Shown in pieces: positions 1 through 7,376 of a DNA stretch of 64,000 nt; within the stretch, counting starts at the first letter, position 1; every line of letters begins with the position of its first letter. The translations under genes were made by a program, and so were the position numbers. Under the pieces are notes generated by a model. That model made no database searches, was not told the DNA's origin, and saw nothing but the letters and a program-made list of their open reading frames with translations. Source of the stretch: Gemmatimonadota bacterium (GTDB lineage Bacteria; Latescibacterota; UBA2968; UBA8231); the NCBI GenBank assembly GCA_018660835.1, contig JABJJN010000074.1, forward strand, positions 1 to 64,000. Reading direction: 5' to 3'.

Positions 1-1
1 G

Positions 2-295
2 AATTTGCGCGCCAATTTCGTCAGTGAGCGAAAGCTCTACTCACAGAACCCACTGCGTGCCCAGGGCGAGACGATCGATGCCTACGTGCAGATCAATGGC
101 GCCCTGAGCTGGTCCCAAGAACCCTTTGGTATCACCCTGAAGGTGACAAATCTGCTCGACAGCGATCACTTCCATCCCGGCGTGGAGCAGGCGGACAGTG
201 GCAACGATTTCAGCCAGCGCAGTCTGGGTTTCCGTAATTCTCTGGTTCCCCAGCCCGGGCGCTCCGTGGCATTGCGCTTGAGTATGCAGTACTAG
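2..295 (+). CDS. TonB-dependent receptor, C-terminal end (partial)
   Basis: This is the last 97 residues of a gene that enters from outside the window. Alternating hydrophobic strands, the segment FGITLKVTNLLDSDHF (typical of the last strands of TonB-dependent barrels, where a conserved K/N-V-x-N-L-x-D motif is common) and a C-terminal aromatic residue (LSMQY) fit the end of an outer-membrane beta-barrel receptor that imports ligands using TonB energy. The ligand cannot be told because the plug and most of the barrel are missing. The stop TAG is at 293-295. A short inverted repeat (CGGCA/TGCCG, 315-330) lies between it and the convergent transporter gene. Confidence 0.75.
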   Translation, partial: NLRANFVSERKLYSQNPLRAQGETIDAYVQINGALSWSQEPFGITLKVTNLLDSDHFHPGVEQADSGNDFSQRSLGFRNSLVPQPGRSVALRLSMQY

Positions 296-331
296 CAGTC
301 CTATCAGTAATAGACGGCAACAAGCTGCCGG

Positions 332-1219
332 TTATTGGTCTACCAGAGCAGTGGACGTGGTGGACTGGGTCAGCGAAGTATGCAGCGTAACCCCAAGAAT
401 GAGCGCACCACCCAACACGACCTGCAGCGACGGAATCTCTCGCGTGAGCAGCGACGCGAAGGCGATCCCATACACCAACTCAAGACTGATGATGCTACCG
501 ACCTGTTGTGCCCGGAGTCGTTCGAGACTCTTCGCCATCAGCAGAAAAGGCACCGCCGTAAACACAGCGCCAAGTGCAGCGATTCGCCAGATATCATCGA
601 TGGTAGGCAGCAACTGAGCACCTACGGCGACCCATGGAACCAGGATCATCACCGACACACCGTTCTTGAACAGAAGCAGTGTATCGGCCGTGTAGTGCCG
701 GATATACCCACGCTGCAGCAGGAGAGATGCCGCAACGAGGCACGCCGAACTCAGTCCCCACAGGGCGCCTCGAGTAGAGACGTTGCCAAGACTCAGCTCC
801 GGAATCGTGATGGCCACCCCCAGCAGAATGACCAGACTGCCCACGATCTGAGCGCGCGTTGCACGACCACCGAAGAACAGCGGTTCCAGGACGGTGACGA
901 ACAAGGGAAAGGTGAACACAGCGACCAGTGCGATAGCAACGGACGACATCTTCACAGCCAGGAAGAACGTCAGCCACTGCAGGCACTGGATCACACCAAG
1001 GGCTGCAAGTCCGCCCACATCACGCGTCGATCTCGGTCTGGGAATGCTGCCAGTGCTGAGAAACAGCACGGCCGCCACGAGGAGAGCCGCCAGTGACCGT
1101 CCCGCGGCAATCGTCAGCACCGGTGCACTGATCAGACTCACGGTGGGTCCCACGAATCCAAACAGCAACGTAGCGATGTGGATCTCGGTCAGGGATGCCA
1201 GATTACGAGGTTTGGTCAT
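332..1219 (-). CDS. EamA/DMT-family drug/metabolite transporter
   Basis: This 295-aa integral membrane protein has about ten hydrophobic segments in two homologous halves, as in EamA (DMT superfamily) permeases. Family-like features are the N-terminal ATLLFGFVGPTVSL helix and the second-half pattern LGAVFTAVPFLLMAKSLERL followed by ISLELVYGIAFASLLTREIP, near the conserved end-of-barrel P-V-x-A motif of the family. It probably exports or imports a small metabolite across the inner membrane; the substrate is unknown. The open frame extends to a TTG at 1237, but the ATG at 1219 gives the normal family N-terminus, so I use it. It converges on the TonB receptor end and has no clear operon partner. 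Confidence 0.85.
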   Translation of the reverse strand: MTKPRNLASLTEIHIATLLFGFVGPTVSLISAPVLTIAAGRSLAALLVAAVLFLSTGSIPRPRSTRDVGGLAALGVIQCLQWLTFFLAVKMSSVAIALVAVFTFPLFVTVLEPLFFGGRATRAQIVGSLVILLGVAITIPELSLGNVSTRGALWGLSSACLVAASLLLQRGYIRHYTADTLLLFKNGVSVMILVPWVAVGAQLLPTIDDIWRIAALGAVFTAVPFLLMAKSLERLRAQQVGSIISLELVYGIAFASLLTREIPSLQVVLGGALILGVTLHTSLTQSTTSTALVDQ

Positions 1220-1329
1220 CCCCCAACACTGCGACAACTACGACAACAGTCGCAAGATGGCTGCCCAAATAGATGAACCCAATGATCTGGTAAGCGCGAT
1301 CCTGGCTGACCGGTACAGGCAGCCCGTTC

Positions 1330-1704
1330 CTAACGCTTTTCTACATACCGCACGTCCGAGAGTCCTTCGAGGTCCGCGTCCTGTGTCCACAGAGTCGCCT
1401 GGTGAGCGCGCGCTGTTGCGAGAATGACGCTGTCGGCGAGGGGTAGATGATGGTCAATACTGATTTTGGCGGCAGCGAGCGACAAAGAGGCAGATAGGTC
1501 GACAACAAGACCTTGCTGCATCGCTGCCACTGCCTGCAGGGCTTGATCTTCGGACGCTTGCTGCAGAATTCTCTTGAATACTTCGTAGATACTGAGGGAT
1601 GGGACAACCAGATCAGCCTGCGCCTCGAGGGCAGTGGAGAAAAACCCCGCGTTCTCTCCGTCGGCGAGATACTCGAGCCAACCCGACGAGTCCACGACAT
1701 TCAC
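1330..1704 (-). CDS. PIN-domain toxin (VapC-like ribonuclease)
   Basis: The 124-aa protein has the PIN-domain acidic residues in order: Asp near the N-terminus (NVVDSSGW), Glu in SIYEVFKRIL, Asp in LPLADSVILATA and Asp in LWTQDADLEGL. These chelate Mg2+ or Mn2+ in VapC-type endoribonucleases that cleave tRNA or rRNA when the antitoxin is degraded. The start is a GTG at 1704 whose GTGA overlaps the antitoxin stop by 4 nt, so the two are translationally coupled. The length is normal for VapC. Family assignment is strong; the RNA target is unknown. Confidence 0.9.
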   Translation of the reverse strand: MNVVDSSGWLEYLADGENAGFFSTALEAQADLVVPSLSIYEVFKRILQQASEDQALQAVAAMQQGLVVDLSASLSLAAAKISIDHHLPLADSVILATARAHQATLWTQDADLEGLSDVRYVEKR

Positions 1705-1907
1705 GGACGATCGGTCTCCCGTTCAACCGTCGTGTCCAATCCGCGCAGCGCTCCGCGCAACTGTTCGATCGGGCGTATGGGGATCAACTCGATTCGATTC
1801 TCATACGCAATGGCCTCGATCTTCTGACCAGGCGCCAACTGCAGCATGTCACGCACCTGTTTAGGGATGACGATTTGGAATTTTGGCGATAGCGTTACCG
1901 TCGTCAT
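1701..1907 (-). CDS. AbrB/MazE/SpoVT-type antitoxin (VapB-like)
   Basis: This 68-aa protein begins MTTVTLSPKFQIVIPKQVRD, the swapped-hairpin AbrB fold DNA-binding signature, followed by LAPGQKIEAIAYENRIELIPI. The polar C-terminal tail (from about residue 45) would wrap around and inhibit the PIN toxin encoded immediately downstream. The start ATG is preceded by GGAGAG with a 5-nt spacer. Proteins of this type normally bind their own operator to repress the operon; a 13-bp-arm palindrome lies 40 bp upstream and overlaps a candidate promoter. Confidence 0.9.
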   Translation of the reverse strand: MTTVTLSPKFQIVIPKQVRDMLQLAPGQKIEAIAYENRIELIPIRPIEQLRGALRGLDTTVERETDRP

Positions 1908-1944
1908 ACCGTCTCTCCATCGATATAGTAGCAGTCATACCCTA

Positions 1945-1973
1945 ACACTATCGATGACTTTCAGACAAGTCAA
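1945..1973 (-). promoter_or_regulatory. Candidate promoter of the toxin-antitoxin operon
   Basis: Reading the minus strand, TTGACT (1973-1968) is followed after exactly 17 bases by TAGTGT (1950-1945), ending about 38 bp before the antitoxin ATG. The -35 matches the sigma-70 consensus at five of six positions and the -10 at three of six. The overlap with the palindrome at 1948-1979 supports a repressible promoter. Confidence 0.45.
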
Positions 1974-1979
1974 CGATAG
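1948..1979. promoter_or_regulatory. Palindromic operator candidate for antitoxin autoregulation
   Basis: CTATCGATGACTT (1948-1960) and AAGTCAACGATAG (1967-1979) are inverted copies matching at 12 of 13 positions with a 6-bp spacer. It sits on the candidate -35/-10 of the VapBC-like operon, where the antitoxin dimer would be expected to bind. It also lies downstream of the 462-aa gene ending at 2035 and could instead be its terminator, but no T-tract follows. Confidence 0.55.
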
Positions 1980-2034
1980 ACTCACCCTCTCGACATCAGC
2001 ATCAGCGTTCCGATCCCGTTGATGTCTCGCCTCT

Positions 2035-3423
2035 TCAGAACTCGACCCGCAGCAACTCCATAGGCACCGCCTCACCAGCAACCCGCCGGGAGAGCCAGCC
2101 AAGCATGACCAATGACTCTGGGGAAGGCAGCGACACAACCAGGCCATCGTCCTGAGACACTGACGTCACCCGCTCTCCCCAACCCTGTGTTGTCCGGTGG
2201 GTATACCACAATCCGAACGTCGCCCCCAGCGTGGCGGCCACATTGTTTACCCTGTCACCATTCACTCCCAGCGTATAGCCGACACCCCGTCCAGCCAGAC
2301 CACCTACATAGGTGCCGACGCTGATCATGCGGGCTCGCCCAAGGGTGTAGTCTTCGTTCTCCGTGAGTCGATACGCAGCACGAACCCCGACGGGTAGCGC
2401 CAGCATCGCTGCTGTCACATACAGTCGCGGATGTTCGCCGTCGTCAACCAGATCGGCCACCGTCAATGCCTCGGCGACGGCGAGCACGCCACCGAGAAAA
2501 ATCAGATGCCCTCGACCGCGATTGATAGGTCGCCCTCTGACGAAACGACTCGTCGCCCATCCGCCGATGGGCACACCAGCCATCGCCGCCCCAAGATAGA
2601 TCTTGCTCTCTGTCGAGTTGCGCTGGTCACTCACATCGATCAGATAGGGCAGAGCCATTCCATACAGCGCGCCGACCCACATGCCCGTCGTCGTCAGGTC
2701 GGACTCACCCTTGCCGATACGATGGCCGGCGCTGAGTCGATGCGTCAGATAGCCGCCGAGTGGTGTCAGCGTCATCGCCGAGGCGAAATAGATCCTGTCA
2801 CTGTCGGCACCGAACAACGCAGGAATACCCACGCCATAGAATGTTCCCGCATAGTTGCCCCAGCGCAGCAACTTCGACCGACCATATCCGAGTCGGAAGT
2901 CCCTCGTTTTCTGTAGCACCATGGCAAAGGAACCACCCGTGACGAGCAGTCCGACACCGGTCGCCGACCGACCATCGAGTCCGAGGAGTCGCGTTGATCC
3001 CGGTCCATACAACCACATCCCGTAGAGGAAGCCGTCTGTCGCCAGACGCAGGCGCCCCTCTTTCTCCCATTGTGTCGCCTCAGACACGCGTGCCCCACTG
3101 CGGACGGCCTGATCCACTGCGTCGATCATCGCGCGCAGGTGCGCCAGATCAAGATCTGTCAGTTGCGTCTGCTCCAGGATCCGATCTCGATCACGGCGTA
3201 GCGTCATGCGCAGCCAGTAGCCGTCTGTTTTCTCGACGATCTCCGCCTGCAGAAATCCTCGCGCCTCGGGAAACAGGTCGTATTTCTCCCGCTCCGCAGG
3301 ATCGACTTCGTAGCCGATGGACGCGGAGATCGAGATCACTCGCTCCTGAAACACCTCTACCTGTGCCCACACGGCAGCACTCATCAGCAGGCAGGCCAGT
3401 ATCTGCTTCGTAACGGATCTCAC
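2035..3423 (-). CDS. Secreted or membrane repeat protein of unknown function
   Basis: I do not recognise a family for this 462-aa protein. Residues 1-20 (MRSVTKQILACLLMSAAVWA) look like a signal peptide. Residues about 25-120 form a charged domain with alternating strands (EIVEKTDGYWLRMTLRRDRD). From about residue 150 to the end there are about five degenerate units of 50-60 residues, each with a small-residue-rich stretch of the type AAMxxxPxGxxxxxR and a following GxxxGxxxG helix. This pattern suggests packed membrane-inserted or amphipathic helices, possibly an outer-membrane or periplasmic assembly. It is divergent from the DoxX gene; nothing nearby suggests a role. Confidence 0.6.
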   Translation of the reverse strand: MRSVTKQILACLLMSAAVWAQVEVFQERVISISASIGYEVDPAEREKYDLFPEARGFLQAEIVEKTDGYWLRMTLRRDRDRILEQTQLTDLDLAHLRAMIDAVDQAVRSGARVSEATQWEKEGRLRLATDGFLYGMWLYGPGSTRLLGLDGRSATGVGLLVTGGSFAMVLQKTRDFRLGYGRSKLLRWGNYAGTFYGVGIPALFGADSDRIYFASAMTLTPLGGYLTHRLSAGHRIGKGESDLTTTGMWVGALYGMALPYLIDVSDQRNSTESKIYLGAAMAGVPIGGWATSRFVRGRPINRGRGHLIFLGGVLAVAEALTVADLVDDGEHPRLYVTAAMLALPVGVRAAYRLTENEDYTLGRARMISVGTYVGGLAGRGVGYTLGVNGDRVNNVAATLGATFGLWYTHRTTQGWGERVTSVSQDDGLVVSLPSPESLVMLGWLSRRVAGEAVPMELLRVEF

Positions 3424-3563
3424 GTATTACCTGCTGCGCTGACTGTGCTCATGTTTTCTTAACTTGACGGGCGTGCGTCCTCGTACACTCTAGGTCAATG
3501 TAACGAGGTAGTTGGTCTAACGACGGAATCACTCACTGAGCCTATTCATCAAGAGGGATGATC

Positions 3564-3971
3564 ATGACCGAAACAGGTAGCGCCCTGGAGAGATTCTGCC
3601 GCTGGGGCTGGCGCTGGAAGACGCATCCCAATCCTTGCTCGCGAGACATTGGACTGTTTTTGCTTCGTATCACCTGCGGTGGCACCATGGCGATCCAGCA
3701 TGGCTTCGGAAAACTGACCAGTTATTCGGAGAGGGCCGCAACCTGGGCTGATCCGATCGGCGTGGGCAGCGAATTGAGTCTGGCCCTGGCGATCCTTGCC
3801 GAGTTCTTCTGTTCGATCTTCGTCGTGCACAGCGACGACCCCTTCCGCGACAAGGAACTGGCTTTTCTTTATCTGGCCTGTTTCACCACCCTCGCCATGA
3901 CCGGTGCCGGCCGCTACTCCATCGATGGTTGGCTCAACGCCCGTCGCACTCAAGATCGCGAGACGAATTGA
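3564..3971 (+). CDS. DoxX-family membrane protein
   Basis: The 135-aa protein has four hydrophobic helices and the DoxX-family pattern: RDIGLFLLRITCGGTMAIQHGFGKL near residues 25-50, where R, G and H-G-x-x-K are typical, then LAEFFCSIFVV and LACFTTLAMTGAG. Family members are small inner-membrane proteins linked to redox or thiol homeostasis or to quinone-dependent oxidation; the exact substrate is unknown. I chose the ATG at 3564 because AAGAGGG ends 7 nt upstream; the ATG at 3558 lies directly against that ribosome binding site. The following gene starts 50 bp downstream on the same strand. Confidence 0.8.
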   Translation: MTETGSALERFCRWGWRWKTHPNPCSRDIGLFLLRITCGGTMAIQHGFGKLTSYSERAATWADPIGVGSELSLALAILAEFFCSIFVVHSDDPFRDKELAFLYLACFTTLAMTGAGRYSIDGWLNARRTQDRETN

Positions 3972-4021
3972 TCGACTGATCCGGTCACGGACCCGTCGCC
4001 CCACCCGCCTTGGAGAGCCCC

Positions 4022-5887
4022 ATGGACATGGACCGTCCCATCGCTTCGAGCAAACTGTGCATCGCTGCCACCTTGCATCTTTGCGTCACTATTCTTGGGG
4101 CCACTCTTCTGGGAGCCACTCTTTTTGGGGCCACGGCGGCGCAGGCCCGCACCGGCGAGTCTGTGCAGGTCGACACGCTACGCTCCTATGCAACCCTGCA
4201 CTCCATCGGCTTCGAGTGGGATATCCACGGCGACGCCGACCACGACGCGACCTGCACAGTTCGCTATCGCCCCAGCGGCTCGGAGGCGTGGCAGAGCGCC
4301 CTCGATCTGATGCGCGTCGACTACCATGGCTACTACGGCGATACCAGGGCGGATCGCGCCTACAACATGCTCGCAGGCAGTCTGTTCTTCCTCTCCCCGG
4401 GCACGCTGTATGAGGTCGAACTCACCCTCGACGATCCAGACGGTGGTAGTGTCCAACGGCGCGTGCAGTTGTCGACGCAGCCTGAGCCGAGCCTACCAGG
4501 TGGCTCGGTGCTATACGTCCACAGCGATCCCACACCTGGAGACGGCACGCGAGATCAGCCGTTGACGCTTGGCAGCGCCTTGGCGCGGGAAGATGCAGGT
4601 GTCACGTATTGCCTTCTGCCAGGTGAATACGGCCAGATCGTCGTCGATCAATCCGGTCTACCCGCTGCACCCATCGCCTGGCTTGGACCCGCCGCTGCAC
4701 GTGACGCTGGGTATGATGTGGCAACTGGCGACGCAGTCTTCGAACGCATCGAGGTCAGCGCCAGTGACGTCTGGTTCGAAGGACTCGTGTTTCATAAAGG
4801 CCAGGCCTGGCCTGACAGTGTCACTCGCGGTGCGCTACGCGGCCAGGCCGACGCAGCACGCGTCATCGTGCGTGGCAATCGCTTCCTCGACTATTCCTAC
4901 TCCATCTGGCTGGATCCTGGCAATCGAGCCTGGGTGATCAGTGACAACACCATCGTTGGCCGCAAAGACATCGAGCAGGAGGGCTCCGCCGCCTTTTCAG
5001 GAGAAGGCATCGAGTTGCAGCACTCTTCCGACCACACCGTTGCCTACAATTCGATCTCCCAGGTGGCCGATGGAGTCTCCTACGCCCAGCGCAATGTCGA
5101 CATCTTCGGCAACGACATCTTCGATACCTCCGATGACGGCCTCGAACCAGACTATGGTTACGCCAACATCCGCATGTGGGGCAACCGCATCGCCAATGTC
5201 CAGTATCATGCCTTCAGTTTTCAGGGAATGTATTGCGGCCCCTGGTATTTCATTCGCAACCAGGTGACCACGGCCCGCGGCGCCTTATTCAAGTTCCGCA
5301 CCGCCAGCCGCCTCGTCTTCGTCAACAACACCCTCGTGGCGCCGACCTTCGGCCGCGACATCATGCACCACCTGCTGCACGGCCTCGTGCGCAATAACCT
5401 GTTCATCGCCGATGGGACCCAAGAGCGCGAGCCCTGGCGGGCACGACGCAAGTATGTTGGTGACGCCAAGGAGCACGGCTACTACACGCCAGACCTGACG
5501 ACGCCGGATTGGCGCACAGAGTGGGACTACAGTGGCTACGACTTAAATACCGGCCGGTTTCATTGGTTCGATGAGAGTTTTGAGCGGGTCGAGGATCTGG
5601 CATTGGCTGCCGGTATCGAAACGCACGGACGACAGATCGAACGCGAGGCGACATTCGTCGACTACAAGTCACCGACAAACCCGGCGCGCCAGCCACGACC
5701 GGTGCTAAGCCTGCGTCCTGATGGCGCCGCCGTGGATGCCGGCGAACCGGTGCCAAATCTGACGAATGGATTCATCGGATCGGCACCAGACCTGGGTGCC
5801 TTTGAAGTAGGTGGTGCGAAGCCACATTTCGGTCCGCGGCAGCCGGCGCAGCGGCACGTCTGGCTGAGGATTGAGGAGGGCCACTGA
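4022..5887 (+). CDS. Secreted right-handed parallel beta-helix protein
   Basis: This 621-aa protein has an N-terminal signal peptide (about residues 1-40, ending ATAAQA) whose core holds three LGAT repeats. Residues about 45-150 form a fibronectin-III-like beta domain (TLYEVELTLDDPDGGSVQRRV). Residues about 165-600 contain the pectin-lyase-like coil pattern: GDGTRDQPLTLGSALAR, NRFLDYSYSIWLD, NTIVGRKD, SDHTVAYNSISQVADGVSYAQRNVDIFGNDI, NNTLVAP, RNNLFIAD. Such proteins bind or cleave polysaccharides. Catalytic residues cannot be assigned from the sequence alone. Its start at ATG 4022 has GGAG 6 nt upstream. A sulfatase follows 37 bp later, so sulfated glycans are a plausible shared substrate (inference). 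Confidence 0.8.
   Translation: MDMDRPIASSKLCIAATLHLCVTILGATLLGATLFGATAAQARTGESVQVDTLRSYATLHSIGFEWDIHGDADHDATCTVRYRPSGSEAWQSALDLMRVDYHGYYGDTRADRAYNMLAGSLFFLSPGTLYEVELTLDDPDGGSVQRRVQLSTQPEPSLPGGSVLYVHSDPTPGDGTRDQPLTLGSALAREDAGVTYCLLPGEYGQIVVDQSGLPAAPIAWLGPAAARDAGYDVATGDAVFERIEVSASDVWFEGLVFHKGQAWPDSVTRGALRGQADAARVIVRGNRFLDYSYSIWLDPGNRAWVISDNTIVGRKDIEQEGSAAFSGEGIELQHSSDHTVAYNSISQVADGVSYAQRNVDIFGNDIFDTSDDGLEPDYGYANIRMWGNRIANVQYHAFSFQGMYCGPWYFIRNQVTTARGALFKFRTASRLVFVNNTLVAPTFGRDIMHHLLHGLVRNNLFIADGTQEREPWRARRKYVGDAKEHGYYTPDLTTPDWRTEWDYSGYDLNTGRFHWFDESFERVEDLALAAGIETHGRQIEREATFVDYKSPTNPARQPRPVLSLRPDGAAVDAGEPVPNLTNGFIGSAPDLGAFEVGGAKPHFGPRQPAQRHVWLRIEEGH
4091..4135 (+). repeat. Three 15-bp tandem units inside a signal-peptide coding region
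   Basis: Three consecutive imperfect 15-base units (4091-4105, 4106-4120, 4121-4135), of the form CTTCTGGGAGCCACT, encode LGAT/LLGAT/LFGAT in the hydrophobic core of the beta-helix protein's signal peptide. A gain or loss of one unit would keep the frame and change the length of the core by five residues. Confidence 0.8.
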
Positions 5888-5924
5888 CATGTGTTGCATC
5901 ATTTTCAGCGGGAGCGTCCGATAG

Positions 5925-7331
5925 ATGCCAGATAGCAAGATGACAGATAGCAAGCCCAACTTCCTCGTCATCATGACCTATCAGCAGCGCGGCGACTGCC
6001 TCAGTGCTGCGGGACATCCGGTCTTGCTGACGCCCAACATGGACGCGATCGGCGGCGCAGGTGTCCGCTTTTCCAGAGCCTACTCTACCTGTCCTGTGTG
6101 TGTGCCGGCACGACGGACTTTCTTGACTGGACAACACCCCTCCACGCACGGCGTATTCGATAACAGCAGTGTGGAGTGGGATGGACCGTCGCTTCCCGGT
6201 GTGTTGCGTGACGCAGGGTACCAGACCGAATGGGTTGGACGCGGCATGCACCAGACCCCGGCCGACAAGCGCTATGGATTTGAGCACATGGTCTTCAAGG
6301 ACCATCGTGTGTCGGATGACTACGACACCTTCCTTGCAGGTCGTCAACCGGAAGGCGGTGGCGGCTATTATGGAAGTGGTGTCATGCACAACGATTGGAC
6401 GGCCCGCTCCTGGCACATGGACGAGTCACTCCACGCGACCAACTGGGCAGTCAGCGAATCCCTTCAGTTCCTGGAGCGACGAGACACGTCGTGCCCATTC
6501 CTCCTTGTCACGTCGATCCTGGCACCGCACCCACCGCTTGTTCCCCCGGCGTTCTACTTCGACCGATATCTGCGTCAGGACTTGCCGGTGCCAGCCATCG
6601 GCGACTGGGCAGTACCACCTGCAAACGATGGCGTCGGTCTCGATGCCAGTTCGGATCGGGTGAACCTGCAAGGAGAAATGCTGCGCTCCGCGCAGGCCGG
6701 ATACTACGGCCTGATCAACCATGTTGATGATCAGATCCGACGTCTGCTGAACCCGGTGGATGGCATCCAGCGTCGCACCCAGCGCAACACGGTCGTCATA
6801 TTTGTATCTGATCACGGCGAGATGCTCGGCGACCACTATCGATGGCGTAAGTCTCTTCCCTACGAAGGATCAGCCCACATCCCATTCATGATACAAGCCC
6901 CCGACCGGTTCGGTCTGCGTAAGGGAGCGGTCGATACAACCCCCGTTTGTATCGAAGACATTATGCCAACGATCCTGGACATGGCAGATGTAGAAACGCC
7001 CGACGGAATCGATGGACATAGCCTGTTGCCGTTGATGCGTGATGCGAGCCCGATCGACCGACCCTACCTGCACATTGAGACAGCGCCGACGTATCAATGC
7101 CTGACAGATGGCAGCGAGAAGTTCATCTGGTATGTGGAAGATGGGCGAGAGGAATTCTTCGACCTGACCAACGATCCACGGGAAGAACGAAACCTGATCC
7201 ACACTTCAACAGATCGCGCTGCGTGGTGGCGGTCTGAATTGGTTTCTGTGCTTTCCGGACGAAACGAAGGATTCTCTGACGGGAGAGCTTTGGTACCGGG
7301 GAGGTCATTCCCGGGCCTGGCACAACGCTAG
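5925..7331 (+). CDS. Type I sulfatase-like hydrolase
   Basis: The 468-aa protein has the alkaline-phosphatase-like sulfatase fold. The modification motif C-x-P-x-R is present as CVPAR (Cys59-Arg63) in the context CPVCVPARRTFLTGQHPSTHG, where the Cys would become formylglycine. The second metal-site motif SDHGEMLGDH is at about 295-304, followed by a conserved K/R region. The C-terminal EEFFDLTNDPREERNL is typical. One oddity: the first metal motif reads MTYQQRGD, with Tyr19 where the family normally has Asp (TDQQR). There is no signal peptide, so a cytoplasmic location is possible. It follows the beta-helix gene by 37 bp. The alternative start ATG at 5940 lies in a short duplication (AGATAGCAAG twice). 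Confidence 0.85.
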   Translation: MPDSKMTDSKPNFLVIMTYQQRGDCLSAAGHPVLLTPNMDAIGGAGVRFSRAYSTCPVCVPARRTFLTGQHPSTHGVFDNSSVEWDGPSLPGVLRDAGYQTEWVGRGMHQTPADKRYGFEHMVFKDHRVSDDYDTFLAGRQPEGGGGYYGSGVMHNDWTARSWHMDESLHATNWAVSESLQFLERRDTSCPFLLVTSILAPHPPLVPPAFYFDRYLRQDLPVPAIGDWAVPPANDGVGLDASSDRVNLQGEMLRSAQAGYYGLINHVDDQIRRLLNPVDGIQRRTQRNTVVIFVSDHGEMLGDHYRWRKSLPYEGSAHIPFMIQAPDRFGLRKGAVDTTPVCIEDIMPTILDMADVETPDGIDGHSLLPLMRDASPIDRPYLHIETAPTYQCLTDGSEKFIWYVEDGREEFFDLTNDPREERNLIHTSTDRAAWWRSELVSVLSGRNEGFSDGRALVPGRSFPGLAQR

Positions 7332-7362
7332 ACAGCGAGAGTGGCCGACTCCGGGTTGCGAA

Positions 7363-7376
7363 CTGACTGAAGTCAG
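7363..7376. terminator. Small hairpin between convergent genes
   Basis: CTGACT-GA-AGTCAG forms a 6-bp hairpin between the sulfatase end and the BNR gene end and overlaps the latter's stop. The loop is very short and no T-run follows, so it is a weak candidate for a bidirectional terminator. Confidence 0.25.

Noticed and set aside
335..1096. A 253-residue plus-strand open frame.
   Set aside because: It is antisense to the EamA transporter; its composition (high Arg/Gln/His, no domain) is that of a shadow frame.
3464..3489. TTGACG ... TACACT as a promoter for the DoxX gene.
   Set aside because: The spacer is only 14 bases, too short for a standard sigma-70 promoter.
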